The position numbers were made by a program, and so were the translations under genes. A DNA stretch of 32,556 nt from JAIEPT01 sp038217425 (lineage in GTDB: Bacteria; Planctomycetota; Planctomycetia; Gemmatales; Gemmataceae). The notes below the pieces were generated by a model. The model did no database searches. It saw only the letters and a program-made list of their open reading frames with translations, and was not told the DNA's origin. Positions 22,045 through 30,187 of this stretch are shown in pieces. The stretch covers positions 1 through 32,556 of the forward strand of contig JBBQPM010000065.1 of NCBI GenBank assembly GCA_038217425.1, written 5' to 3'. Position 1 is the stretch's first letter. Each line of letters opens with the position of its first letter.

Positions 22045-23418
22045 TCAGGAAGTCGGCTCCTCGAGGCGATATTTTTCGATAAGCCGGTACAACGAGCGAC
22101 GGCTAATCCCCAGGACTTTCGCGGCGAGAACCTTGTTCCCTTTCGCCTGTTCCAGGGCCGCCCAGACGCTGCGTCGTTCCGTCTCGTGCAGGTTGAGTGG
22201 ATCCGCAGCCGACGTCTCGGCCAAAGCAGGACTCGCCAGCATCTTCTCGGGCAAGTCGTCCGGGGTGATGAGATTGTCTTCCGCCAAGATTTGAGCGCGT
22301 TCCAGCACATTCGCCAGCTCGCGGATGTTGCCAGGCCAATCGTAGTTCATGAATGCACGCATGGCTTCGGGGTCGATCTTGAAGCGCACTTTGCCGAGCT
22401 GTCGACTCGTCAGGAAGTGTTCGACCAGTGCCGGGATGTCTTGGCGGCGCTCGCGGAGAGTCGGGAGTTCGATGCTGAAGACGTTGAGCCGAAAAAACAG
22501 GTCTTCGCGGAACCGCCCCGCCTCCTGTTCTTCTTCCAGCGGTTTATTCGTGGCCGCGACGACGCGCACGTTGGCGTGGCATTCTTTGACACTGCCGACT
22601 CGGCGGTAATGGCCGTCTTCCAGGACGCGCAGGAGCTTGGCTTGAAGCGAAGGCGCCATCTCGGCGACTTCGTCGATGAACAGCGTCCCTCCCTCGGCCA
22701 CCTCAATGAGTCCCGGCTTCATCTGCTGGGCGCCGGTAAAAGAGCCCTTCTCGTGGCCGAACAGTTCGCTTTCGAGCAGGTTTTCTTGTAAGGCGGCGCA
22801 GTTGATCGTCACCATGGGCTGATCGCGGCGCGAACTGTTGCGGTGCAAGGCGCGCGCCACCAGTTCCTTGCCAGTGCCGCTTCGGCCGCGAATCAAAACG
22901 GTGGCGTCGGTCGGCGCGACCTTTTCGATCAGTTGCACCACGCGCCGCATGGCTGGGCCGGAGCCGATCATTTCGAAGCGGGGCGACTCGTAGGTGAGCC
23001 GTTCGACATACCGGCGCAGCCGAACGTTCTCCAGGCGCAACCGACGCATGTCCATCGCGCGCGCCAGGATCGGCAGCATGGTTTGCAGATTGAAAGGCTT
23101 CAGGACGTAGTCGAAGGCGCCCAACTTCATCGCCTCGACGGCGCTCACGATCGACCCCTGGCCCGTCATGATGATGCCGACGAGGCTCGGGTCCGATTCG
23201 AGCGCCTTGCGAAGGAATTGAATGCCATCCATCCCGGGCATCATCAAGTCGCTGAGAAACAGGTCGAAATCTTGCTTCGCGAGCGCAAGGAGCCCTACTT
23301 CGCCGCTGCTCACCCCGACCGTTTCGTAACCTTCGTCGGCCAGCGTTTCGCACAGGGCGTTCTTCAACTCGATTTCGTCGTCCACGATGAGTAGTCGTCC
23401 GAGTTTCGCTTCCCCCAT
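22045..23418 (-). CDS. NtrC-family sigma54-dependent response regulator
   Basis: 457 aa. Receiver domain (6-120) with acidic pocket Asp13-Asp14, phosphoacceptor Asp57 (LFLSDLMMPG) and Lys107 (YVLKPF). AAA+ domain (about 148-375) with Walker A GRSGTGKE (178-185), the sigma54-contact loop GSFTGA (225-230, with Ser in place of the commoner Ala), and Walker B LFIDE (246-250). The C-terminal Fis-type helix-turn-helix (about 415-455) includes KVLGISRRSLYRLIEKY. The protein opens sigma54 promoters when phosphorylated. Its gene starts 12 bases after the histidine kinase gene, with AAGGA before the ATG, so the two form a two-component operon. The sigma54-like promoters at 21388-21469 are obvious targets. 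Confidence 0.93.
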   Translation of the reverse strand: MGEAKLGRLLIVDDEIELKNALCETLADEGYETVGVSSGEVGLLALAKQDFDLFLSDLMMPGMDGIQFLRKALESDPSLVGIIMTGQGSIVSAVEAMKLGAFDYVLKPFNLQTMLPILARAMDMRRLRLENVRLRRYVERLTYESPRFEMIGSGPAMRRVVQLIEKVAPTDATVLIRGRSGTGKELVARALHRNSSRRDQPMVTINCAALQENLLESELFGHEKGSFTGAQQMKPGLIEVAEGGTLFIDEVAEMAPSLQAKLLRVLEDGHYRRVGSVKECHANVRVVAATNKPLEEEQEAGRFREDLFFRLNVFSIELPTLRERRQDIPALVEHFLTSRQLGKVRFKIDPEAMRAFMNYDWPGNIRELANVLERAQILAEDNLITPDDLPEKMLASPALAETSAADPLNLHETERRSVWAALEQAKGNKVLAAKVLGISRRSLYRLIEKYRLEEPTS

Positions 23419-23430
23419 GGCTTCATCCTT

Positions 23431-24999
23431 TCAAAGAGCGTTCCGAGCGGACGACGCAAGAAGGCGATCGACGTTGGCGCCCTCCTGGATGGGGAGTTCG
23501 ATACGCACGATGGTCCCCTTGCCTAATTCGCTCGTAATCTGAATGACGCCGCGGTGCTCTTGAACGATGCGACGGCAGATCGCCAACCCGAGCCCCGTAC
23601 CTTTGTCTTCTTCCTTCGTGGTGAAGAAGGGTTCCATGATGCGCCCGAGATTCTCAGATGGAATGCCCGCGCCGGTGTCCGCAAACTCGATGCGCACGGC
23701 AGGCTTGCCGTCCTCGAACGCCGCCAGCGCGGTTCGCAAGGTCAACGTTCCCCCGTCAAGCATGGCATCGGCGGCGTTGGAAAGAAGGTTCAAGAATACC
23801 TGCCGCAACTTCTGCCGGTCCGCGAAAATGGTCGGCGTATCTGAGGCGAACTCCTGTACGACGCGGATGAGCCGTTTGCGAAATAAGTGGCGAATGAGTT
23901 CGACGGACTTCGTCAACTCTTGACGCACGTCGACTGTCGATACCTGTTCGTGACCGCGACGGGCGAACTGCAGCAGGTTCGCCACCAACTCGCCCATTCG
24001 CTTCGCTTCTTGATCGACGATCTCCAAGGCCCGCCGCCTCGGATCATCCGCAGGCGTGCGCGCCAAAACGGATTCGATCCGCAAGCAGACCGTGGCCAGG
24101 GGATTGTTTAACTCGTGCGCGATGCTGGCCGCCAACTCGCCCACGCTCGCGAGTTTCGCCGCCTGCCAAAGCTGCTGCGTCATCGCCCGAACATCTTCGT
24201 TCATGCGCTTCTGCTCGGTGATCTCCCGCTTGATCGCGGAGGCGCCTAGCACTTTCCCCGTGGCGTCCTTGATCGCAGAGATCGTGACGGAAACCTCAAT
24301 GCGCCGGCCGTCCTTCCGAACGCGCACCGTCTCGAAATTATCGACGCGCTCGCCTCGCCGGATTCGTTCGAGCAAGGCGGGGATTTCGCAGGGATGCTCC
24401 GGCGGCGCGAGCATGGAAATGTGTCGCCCCTTCACTTCGCTCAACGAGTAGCCGAACATCCGTTCGGCTCCCGCGTTCCAGGCGAAAATCGTACCGTCCA
24501 GATTCTTGGCGACGATCGCATCCTCCGACGACTCCACGATCGCGGCAAGTTGAAACTTCGCTTCTTCGATTCGCTTCCGCTCGGTGATGTCGCGAATGAT
24601 CCCGACGAAGATCCGTTCATTCCCCAACCGAGCCTCGGCCACCGACAGGTCCATGGGGAAGGTGCTACTGTCTTTTCGCAATCCGGTCACTTCCCGGCCA
24701 ATGCCGATGATCTTCTTCTGCCCTGTAAACAGAAAACGAGCGAGGTAACCGTCGTGCTCCTCTTGATACGGCGACGGCATGAGCATTTTGACGTTTTGGC
24801 CGATCGCTTCGTCCGCCGAATAGCCGAACAGTCGTTGGGCGGCAGGGTTGATCGATTGGATGATGCCGCGCTCGTCGATGCCGATGATGCCATCGACCGC
24901 AGCCTCCAGGAGAGCGTGCATCCGCGCTTCGCTGGTTGCCAGCGCATCCAACGTCTCTTGACCAGCGGCATCGGTTCTCTTGGAGACGCTTGATTTCAT
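23431..24999 (-). CDS. PAS-PAS sensor histidine kinase with FixL-like first PAS
   Basis: 522 aa from the ATG at 24999, preferred because GGAGAG precedes it; the longer open frame upstream is Arg-rich non-family sequence. PAS1 (about 25-140) is strikingly FixL-like: IDERGIIQSINPAAQRLFGY, LMPSPYQEEHDGYLARFL and IIGIGREVTGLRKD. PAS2 spans about 148-262. The HisKA phosphoacceptor is His295 in ASIAHELNNPLATV. The HATPase has N-box LNLLSNAADAM (403-413), G1 DTGAGIP (441-447), F-box EPFFTTK and G2 GTGLGLA. No transmembrane segment is visible, so it is a cytoplasmic sensor. In FixL the residue just before IIGIGR is the heme ligand His; here it is Lys96, so oxygen sensing through heme is unlikely unless another ligand is used. 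Operon partner of the NtrC-type regulator. Confidence 0.92.
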   Translation of the reverse strand: MKSSVSKRTDAAGQETLDALATSEARMHALLEAAVDGIIGIDERGIIQSINPAAQRLFGYSADEAIGQNVKMLMPSPYQEEHDGYLARFLFTGQKKIIGIGREVTGLRKDSSTFPMDLSVAEARLGNERIFVGIIRDITERKRIEEAKFQLAAIVESSEDAIVAKNLDGTIFAWNAGAERMFGYSLSEVKGRHISMLAPPEHPCEIPALLERIRRGERVDNFETVRVRKDGRRIEVSVTISAIKDATGKVLGASAIKREITEQKRMNEDVRAMTQQLWQAAKLASVGELAASIAHELNNPLATVCLRIESVLARTPADDPRRRALEIVDQEAKRMGELVANLLQFARRGHEQVSTVDVRQELTKSVELIRHLFRKRLIRVVQEFASDTPTIFADRQKLRQVFLNLLSNAADAMLDGGTLTLRTALAAFEDGKPAVRIEFADTGAGIPSENLGRIMEPFFTTKEEDKGTGLGLAICRRIVQEHRGVIQITSELGKGTIVRIELPIQEGANVDRLLASSARNAL

Positions 25000-25257
25000 T
25001 TCACTCTCCGCAGCCCACTCGCGATTTCGACCGGCAAGAGCTATTCTACTGCGAAGAAGAATCGCGGAATCGCGAACCCAGTTTGCGCGAGAGTTTCGTT
25101 TCCGAATCGTCGATGACGGCGACCTTGCCGATCGGCCCGCTCGCGACGCTCTCTCCCAGGCTTTCGCCGGCACGTGATTTTCGATTCCATTTCTGCCGTC
25201 CGCATGCGAAGATCGAATTTCGCTCCAACCGTTCCTCCTTTTCGAAAAAGGTTCCCC
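25000..25257. other. 258-base intergenic region between divergent sensor kinase and FHA genes
   Basis: This holds the 5' regions of both genes. A ribosome-binding stretch (GGAGAG on the minus strand) serves the kinase and AAAAAGG near 25244-25250 serves the FHA gene. I see short AT-poor palindromes (TCGCGG/AATCGCGA area) but no promoter I would defend and no RNA gene. Confidence 0.4.
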
Positions 25258-25623
25258 ATGTCGATCCCGGAAGGTTCCAAGATCAAGCTCAACGTCGCCA
25301 AGGGGCTGAGGCCCGGCAAGACCTATAGCATCAAAGAAGGCGTGACCTACATCGGCCGTAAGGGGCCGCACCCGATCGACGTCGATCTCAGCGATCAGGA
25401 GAATCCGGGCGTTTCGGTCGCGGTCAATCGCTTCGCGCTACTCTGGTACGACGCCAAGGGGCTCGGCATCGCCGACACGGGCCGGCGCGTGACCGTCATC
25501 AACGGCGAACGGATCCCGTCCGGCAAACGCATTCCGCTGTCGGGCGACGACAGCCTGCAGTTTGGCAAGACGGTTCTGAAGGTGAACGTGATTCTCAAGA
25601 AACGGACGGCCGTCCAAAAGTAG
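25258..25623 (+). CDS. small FHA-like domain protein with degenerate phosphopeptide site
   Basis: 121 aa from the ATG at 25258, preceded by AAAAAGG; the frame is open upstream but this start begins right at the domain. FHA landmarks are partly kept: YIGRKG (31-36) for the first loop and INGERI (81-86) for the Asn-Gly turn. The Ser-x-x-His loop that binds phosphothreonine should fall at 52-60, where VSVAVNRFA is seen, so the key Ser/His are absent. It may bind protein without phospho-specificity. The last 29 bases overlap the end of the convergent diadenylate-cyclase gene. Confidence 0.65.
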   Translation: MSIPEGSKIKLNVAKGLRPGKTYSIKEGVTYIGRKGPHPIDVDLSDQENPGVSVAVNRFALLWYDAKGLGIADTGRRVTVINGERIPSGKRIPLSGDDSLQFGKTVLKVNVILKKRTAVQK

Positions 25624-26593
25624 CGTCGACGACGCGGGCCGCCGGCACGACGGGCTTGCTGCTTTCGTCGGAATCCATGTTAAGCCGCTGCCAGATCATG
25701 GGCCGGGAGAACGGCTCGATCTGCAGCATGACGGTGCCGTTCTGGAAGATTCGGACGGAACCGGAGGATTGCGAGACGGCGATGGCGATCGCCTTGGTCT
25801 TCTTGGTGATCGCCGCGGCGGCCCAGTGGCGGGTGCCAAGCCCTTTGCTCAGCGTGATGCCGTCCGCGGGGGCGTCAATGTAAATACATGCCGCCTCGGC
25901 CACCCCGTCCCGGCGAATCAGGATCGCTCCTTCGAGCTGGGCCAGATCCTTGATCTGCTCGCGCACCCTGCGGTCGCGGATGTCACGTTCGTCCGGCGGA
26001 TAGCCCCGAAAGGGATTAAAGTTCAGCGGTCGAGACATCGACAGGACCTTCTTCGTGTCGCCGACCACCAACATTGTCCCGACCGGCTTGCCTTCGCGGC
26101 CCTCCCGGCCAATCTCCGTCGCCAAATCGACCACTGCACGCAGTACCTCGAGCGGCACCTGCGTGTCGAGCTTGCGGAGGTCCTGTGCGCTGAGTCTTTC
26201 GAGATGCTCGCCCAGATGGATGAGGCTGAGGCTATCGATATGTTCCGGGCGTTCTTCATTGACGCCGATACCGTTGTAAAGCGCGACCACATGAGCGCCC
26301 GGCTTGAGCTTGTCGGACGCGACCGCCTCGAGAAGCGCCAGGCTCATGCGTTCAGGCGTCGGCGTCGGCCCGGGGTCGATCTCCAGATGCGTGAGATGCG
26401 GATGGCGCCGGATCGTCTCGAGAATCACCGGGTCGTGCGACGCGATGAGCAACTTCTCGACCGGGAGCAATAGTTGCAACTCGTCCCAATCGAGCGGCGT
26501 TTCCGTCAAGAGCAACACCGCGTCCGCAGGGAGTTCATCCGCGAGCTGACGGGCCACCTTCAGAAGAGCAACGGTTTGCAGCGGTAAAGGCAT
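25595..26593 (-). CDS. DacZ-like diadenylate cyclase (DisA_N domain)
   Basis: 332 aa from the ATG at 26593. A TTG at 26629 with AGGATAGGA upstream is an alternative start adding 12 residues. Residues about 5-130 resemble the pyruvate-kinase C-terminal-like domain placed before the cyclase in archaeal-type DacZ proteins. Residues about 175-295 form the DAC (DisA_N) domain: ILIRRDGVAEAACIYID (224-240) holds the Asp-Gly motif (classically DGA), and GLGTRHWAAAAIT (251-263) the Arg-His motif (classically RHR). The reaction joins two ATP into the second messenger c-di-AMP, which controls osmotic and potassium balance. Changes DGA to DGV and RHR to RHW leave the core residues Asp, Gly, Arg and His. 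Neither a membrane segment nor a DNA-binding DisA domain is present. Confidence 0.8.
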   Translation of the reverse strand: MPLPLQTVALLKVARQLADELPADAVLLLTETPLDWDELQLLLPVEKLLIASHDPVILETIRRHPHLTHLEIDPGPTPTPERMSLALLEAVASDKLKPGAHVVALYNGIGVNEERPEHIDSLSLIHLGEHLERLSAQDLRKLDTQVPLEVLRAVVDLATEIGREGREGKPVGTMLVVGDTKKVLSMSRPLNFNPFRGYPPDERDIRDRRVREQIKDLAQLEGAILIRRDGVAEAACIYIDAPADGITLSKGLGTRHWAAAAITKKTKAIAIAVSQSSGSVRIFQNGTVMLQIEPFSRPMIWQRLNMDSDESSKPVVPAARVVDATFGRPSVS

Positions 26594-26713
26594 GATCGAG
26601 GAAGGCTTCCTGAAATCGGAGTACGACAAGTTGTCCTATCCTAATGGGATCGCGCAGTCCGAGCAACCCGAGAGCGGCGACAAAATTCGCCGATTTCGGT
26701 TTTTTCCTCCATC

Positions 26714-26775
26714 AAAGCCCAGGGACGGCTGTCCCTGGGGATGCGAACTCCCAGGGATAGCCATCCCTGAACTTT
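26714..26775. repeat. inverted repeat of the CCCAGGGAT family, copy 2
   Basis: The arm 26714-26739 and its near-complement 26750-26775 match the 17995-18109 element (CCCAGGGA core, AAAGC flank, CTTT at the far end), with a few changes and only a 10-base spacer instead of 61. It lies in the divergent promoter region between the diadenylate cyclase gene and alaS. Confidence 0.82.
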
Positions 26776-26820
26776 CCGCGTTGATATAACAACGCTTTGC
26801 AACCAACCCTGGAGATGCGG

Positions 26821-29496
26821 ATGCTTACCGGCAACGAGATTCGTCAGCAGTTCATCGACTTCTTTGTCCAGAAGTGCGGCCACACCTTCGTCCCCTCGTC
26901 CAGCGTCGTGCCGCACGGCGACGATACGCTTCTCTTCGCCAATGCCGGCATGAACCAGTTTAAAGACGTCTTCCTCGGCGCCGGATCTCGGCCCTACAAA
27001 CGCGCAGTCAACACCCAAAAGTGCATCCGCGCCGGCGGCAAACACAACGATCTCGACGACGTCGGCAAAGATACCTATCACCACACCTTCTTCGAAATGC
27101 TCGGCAACTGGTCGTTCGGCGATTACTTCAAGAAAGAAGCGATCGCCTGGGCGTGGGAGCTGCTCACCGAAGTCTGGAAGCTCGACGCCTCGCGCCTGCA
27201 CGTCACTGTCTTCGAAGGCGATCCGGACAACAACGTCCCGCGCGATACCGAAGCGGCCGAGCATTGGCGCGCGGTCGGCGTCCCCGAGGAACGCATTCAC
27301 CTGGGCAACAAGAAGGATAACTTCTGGGAAATGGGCGAGACCGGCCCCTGCGGCCCCTGCACCGAGATCCACATCGACCGCACGCCCGATAAGACCGGCG
27401 GCGCCCTCGTCAACAAGGGGACGCCCGAGGTCATCGAGATCTGGAACCACGTCTTCATTCAGTTCAACCGCAACGCCGACCGTTCGCTCACGCCGCTGCC
27501 GGCCCAGCACGTCGACACCGGCATGGGCTTCGAACGCATCGCCGCCGTCATCCAGAACAAGACGAGCAACTACGACACCGACGTTTTCACGCCGATCCTC
27601 TCCGCCATCGCCGAGATGACCGGCAAAACCTACGGCGGCACGCTCGATAACCCCGTCGATATCGGCTTCCGCGTGATCGCCGACCATCTGCGCATGGCGA
27701 CCTTTGCAATCACTGACGGCGCCCGCCCCGGCAACAAGAAACGCGACGCCGTCCTGCGCAGCGTCATTCGCCGAGCGGTGCGGTTCGGCTACCAGCACTT
27801 CGATCAGCGCGAGCCGTTCCTGCATCGACTCGTGCCGGTGCTGGTGACAGAAATGGGGGCGGCGTTTCCGGAACTTAAGGCGAAACCCGAAGTGGTCGCG
27901 GAAGTCATCCAGACCGAGGAACGCGACTTCTACAAGACGATCCAGCGCGGCATCGTCCACTTTCAGGAAGTCGCTGCCGCGGCGGAAAAGCTCATCCCCG
28001 GCAAAGAAGCGGCCGACTTGCAGACCACCTACGGCTTCCCAATTGACCTCACCAAGCAGATGGCGGAGGAACTCGGCAAAGCCGTCGACGACGCCGGTTA
28101 CGAGTCCGCCATTGAGGAACATCGCAGGATCTCCGGCAAGGACCGCGAATCGACCGTCATCTCCGCAGTCCAGGGCGAACTCCCCAAGACCGACGATTCG
28201 CTCAAGTACAAGGGCCTGACCGGCAAGGCGAAGATCCTGGCCTGGGTCAAAGGCAACCTCGTCGGCGAATCGGGCAAACTCGCAACCGGCGATCAGGTCG
28301 CGCTCGTACTCGACAAGACCTGCTTCTACGCGGAACAAGGCGGCCAGGTCGGCGACGCGGGCTTCATCCGCACCAAGACCGGCGCCTTCCAGGTCGAAAC
28401 CACGCAGCGCCTGGGCGATGCCATCCTGCACGTCGGCAAAGTCTGGGAGGGTTCGATCAAGATCGGCCAACCGGCAACGCTCGAAGTGGGCGGCGATCGA
28501 CTGCATATCATGCGCAACCACACGGCCACCCATCTCATGAACTGGGCGCTGCGAAAAGTGCTGGGCGAGCACGTCGAGCAAAAGGGGTCGCTCGTAGATG
28601 CCGAAAAGACGCGGTTCGACTTCGTGCACAACGAAGCGCTGACGCCGGAACAACTCGGCGAAGTCGAACGGCTCGTCAACGACAAGATCGCCGCTAACCT
28701 GCCGGTGTCGGCGCAGAACATGCCGCTCGAAGAGGCGAAGAAAGTGGCCGGCGTTCGCGCGGTATTCGGCGAAAAGTATCCCGACCCGGTCCGCGTCCTC
28801 GTCGTCGGCGCCAAGTCTTCCGCCGAGGCGACGCTCGAGCATAGCGTCGAATTCTGCGGCGGCACGCATCTGTCGCAGACCGGGCAAGCGGGTCTTTTCA
28901 AGATCGTGGGCCAGGAGTTGGTCGCCAAGGGCGTTCGTCGAGTCACCGCGATGACGGGAGCCGGCGCGCTGGCCGCGGTGCAGCGGACCGCGGGCATTCT
29001 CGACGACCTTGCGAGTCGCTTTGGGTGCAAGCCGGAAGACATCGGCCCGCGCGTCGACGCCCTGCGCGAGGAGATCAAGAAGTTGCAGCAGCAAGTGAAG
29101 AAGGGCGCCGCGACGGACCTCGCCGGCGCGGGAGACAAACTCTTCGCGGAAGCGGTGTCGCTCGGCGCCAGCAAGGTCATCGTGGGCGAGATGCCGGCCG
29201 GGCCCGATGAGCAGATCCGCAACCAGATGGACCGGCTCAAGCAGAAGGCGGGTTCGAGCGTCGTCGTGATCGGCACGCGCGACGACGGCAAAGTGAGCCT
29301 GTTTGCCGCGGTGTCGGAGGATTTGATCGCGAAGATCAAGGCGGGCGACCTCGTCAAGAAGATCGCACCGATCGTCGGCGGCAACGGCGGCGGTCGACCG
29401 AACCTCGCCCAGGCGGGGGGCAAGGATCCCGCGAAATTGCCCGACGCCCTCACGGAGGCCGCGAAGCTCGTGCGAGAGGCGCTGCAGGAAGTTTAG
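26821..29496 (+). CDS. alaS: alanyl-tRNA synthetase
   Basis: 891 aa, the usual AlaRS length. The start is the ATG at 26821, with GGAG 6 bases upstream; in-frame TTG 26797 and ATG 26815 lie further 5' and would add residues not seen in the family. The class II catalytic core has the N-terminal TGNEIRQQFIDFF and VVPHGDDTLLFANAGMNQFK, and GKHNDLDDVGKDTYHHTFFEMLGNWSFGDYFK is split across motif 1-2. The editing domain has zinc-type HTATH (567-571) and CGGTH (679-683). The C-terminal DHHA1 domain has GGNGGGRP near 860. It charges tRNA-Ala and clears Ser/Gly mischarging. The long antisense frame over it is a codon-bias artefact. Confidence 0.97.
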   Translation: MLTGNEIRQQFIDFFVQKCGHTFVPSSSVVPHGDDTLLFANAGMNQFKDVFLGAGSRPYKRAVNTQKCIRAGGKHNDLDDVGKDTYHHTFFEMLGNWSFGDYFKKEAIAWAWELLTEVWKLDASRLHVTVFEGDPDNNVPRDTEAAEHWRAVGVPEERIHLGNKKDNFWEMGETGPCGPCTEIHIDRTPDKTGGALVNKGTPEVIEIWNHVFIQFNRNADRSLTPLPAQHVDTGMGFERIAAVIQNKTSNYDTDVFTPILSAIAEMTGKTYGGTLDNPVDIGFRVIADHLRMATFAITDGARPGNKKRDAVLRSVIRRAVRFGYQHFDQREPFLHRLVPVLVTEMGAAFPELKAKPEVVAEVIQTEERDFYKTIQRGIVHFQEVAAAAEKLIPGKEAADLQTTYGFPIDLTKQMAEELGKAVDDAGYESAIEEHRRISGKDRESTVISAVQGELPKTDDSLKYKGLTGKAKILAWVKGNLVGESGKLATGDQVALVLDKTCFYAEQGGQVGDAGFIRTKTGAFQVETTQRLGDAILHVGKVWEGSIKIGQPATLEVGGDRLHIMRNHTATHLMNWALRKVLGEHVEQKGSLVDAEKTRFDFVHNEALTPEQLGEVERLVNDKIAANLPVSAQNMPLEEAKKVAGVRAVFGEKYPDPVRVLVVGAKSSAEATLEHSVEFCGGTHLSQTGQAGLFKIVGQELVAKGVRRVTAMTGAGALAAVQRTAGILDDLASRFGCKPEDIGPRVDALREEIKKLQQQVKKGAATDLAGAGDKLFAEAVSLGASKVIVGEMPAGPDEQIRNQMDRLKQKAGSSVVVIGTRDDGKVSLFAAVSEDLIAKIKAGDLVKKIAPIVGGNGGGRPNLAQAGGKDPAKLPDALTEAAKLVREALQEV

Positions 29497-29526
29497 CTGC
29501 CCGATTCGCGGCGGAAACGCCCGACA

Positions 29527-29555
29527 TTGAACGCAATTGAGGCGTGTGCTAAGAT
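29527..29555 (+). promoter_or_regulatory. sigma70-type promoter of the small two-gene unit
   Basis: TTGAAC (29527-29532), exactly 17 bases, then TAAGAT (29550-29555): 5/6 and 4-5/6 matches to consensus. The start would be near 29562, just before the first small gene. Confidence 0.55.
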
Positions 29556-29597
29556 GCGGGAGGTACGACTTCATTCGACCCTTTTATGAGGCGGTTT

Positions 29598-29789
29598 ATG
29601 GGGAGTCCTCGAACCTCGGAAGAGACGACGAACGATACGCTGCAAAAGGAAAACGACCGTCTCCGCACCCAACGGCGAGAGTTCCTGTTAAAGCTCCTGC
29701 CTGCTCGGCCCGAGGAAGGATTCAATCCAAAGGATTACCGAGAAGTCTCCTGGGAGGACTTGCGATCTCTAGTTGGCCGCGACTCTTGA
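29598..29789 (+). CDS. small acidic/basic helical protein, candidate antitoxin
   Basis: 63 aa from the ATG at 29598, preceded by GAGG 7 bases upstream; an ATG at 29586 in frame is an alternative. The sequence is charged and helical (TNDTLQKENDRLRTQRREFL), followed by PEEGFNPKDYREVSWEDLRS. I recognise no named family. It lies 18 bases before a gene for a RelE/ParE-like protein and shares its promoter. That order (small charged protein first, compact protein second) is typical of toxin-antitoxin pairs, so an antitoxin role is inferred, not shown. Confidence 0.5.
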   Translation: MGSPRTSEETTNDTLQKENDRLRTQRREFLLKLLPARPEEGFNPKDYREVSWEDLRSLVGRDS

Positions 29790-29807
29790 TTTCGGGGCTC
29801 GGCTGCG

Positions 29808-30092
29808 ATGTACAAAGTGGCTATCTCCGGTAAGATCGGCCAAGAACTCATCGGGCTGCACGGTGTGGCGCAAGCGCATGGGAAACATCTCGAATTCGTT
29901 GACGCCCTCAAGTCGATTTACGATCAGTTGCAGACCGATCCCTATTCGCTCGGCGAGCCGACGTTTCATTACCGTCAGCTCAAACTCATCAATTGCAAGG
30001 CTATCGTTCGTCCTTTGGTCATCGAGTTTTGCATCGACGATCTCGGCTTAATCGTCTACCTGCGGACCGTCGCGCTGTTCGGCTTTGACTGA
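29808..30092 (+). CDS. small protein of RelE/ParE-like outline, candidate toxin
   Basis: 94 aa. It opens with a short beta strand (MYKVAISGKIG), then two helices (ELIGLHGVAQAHGKHLEFVD, ALKSIYDQLQTDPY), then a run of strands (HYRQLKLINCKAIVRP, LVIEFCIDD, LGLIVYLRTVALF). This strand-helix-helix-sheet order and the Lys/Arg-rich sheet resemble RelE/ParE-superfamily toxins. Similar short planctomycete proteins with a GEP-x-x-x-L pattern exist to my knowledge. No catalytic residue can be assigned by eye. It is the second gene of the unit driven from 29527-29555. Confidence 0.5.
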   Translation: MYKVAISGKIGQELIGLHGVAQAHGKHLEFVDALKSIYDQLQTDPYSLGEPTFHYRQLKLINCKAIVRPLVIEFCIDDLGLIVYLRTVALFGFD

Positions 30093-30187
30093 TATGACGC
30101 GTTCGTACGTACTTCGGCGCTTCTCAGAGCAGAGATCTGTCCGAGAATGCCAAGGTAAACTAGTAGTCCTCCGGTCAGGAGTTGGAT

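Noticed and set aside
25168..25183. CGGCAC-type half of a sigma54 promoter before the FHA gene
   Set aside because: The -12 GC is absent at the required distance.
26641..29574. 977-codon open frame on the minus strand across alaS
   Set aside because: It lies fully antisense to a clear alanyl-tRNA synthetase; GC-rich third positions keep the opposite frame open. No domain or start signal is seen.
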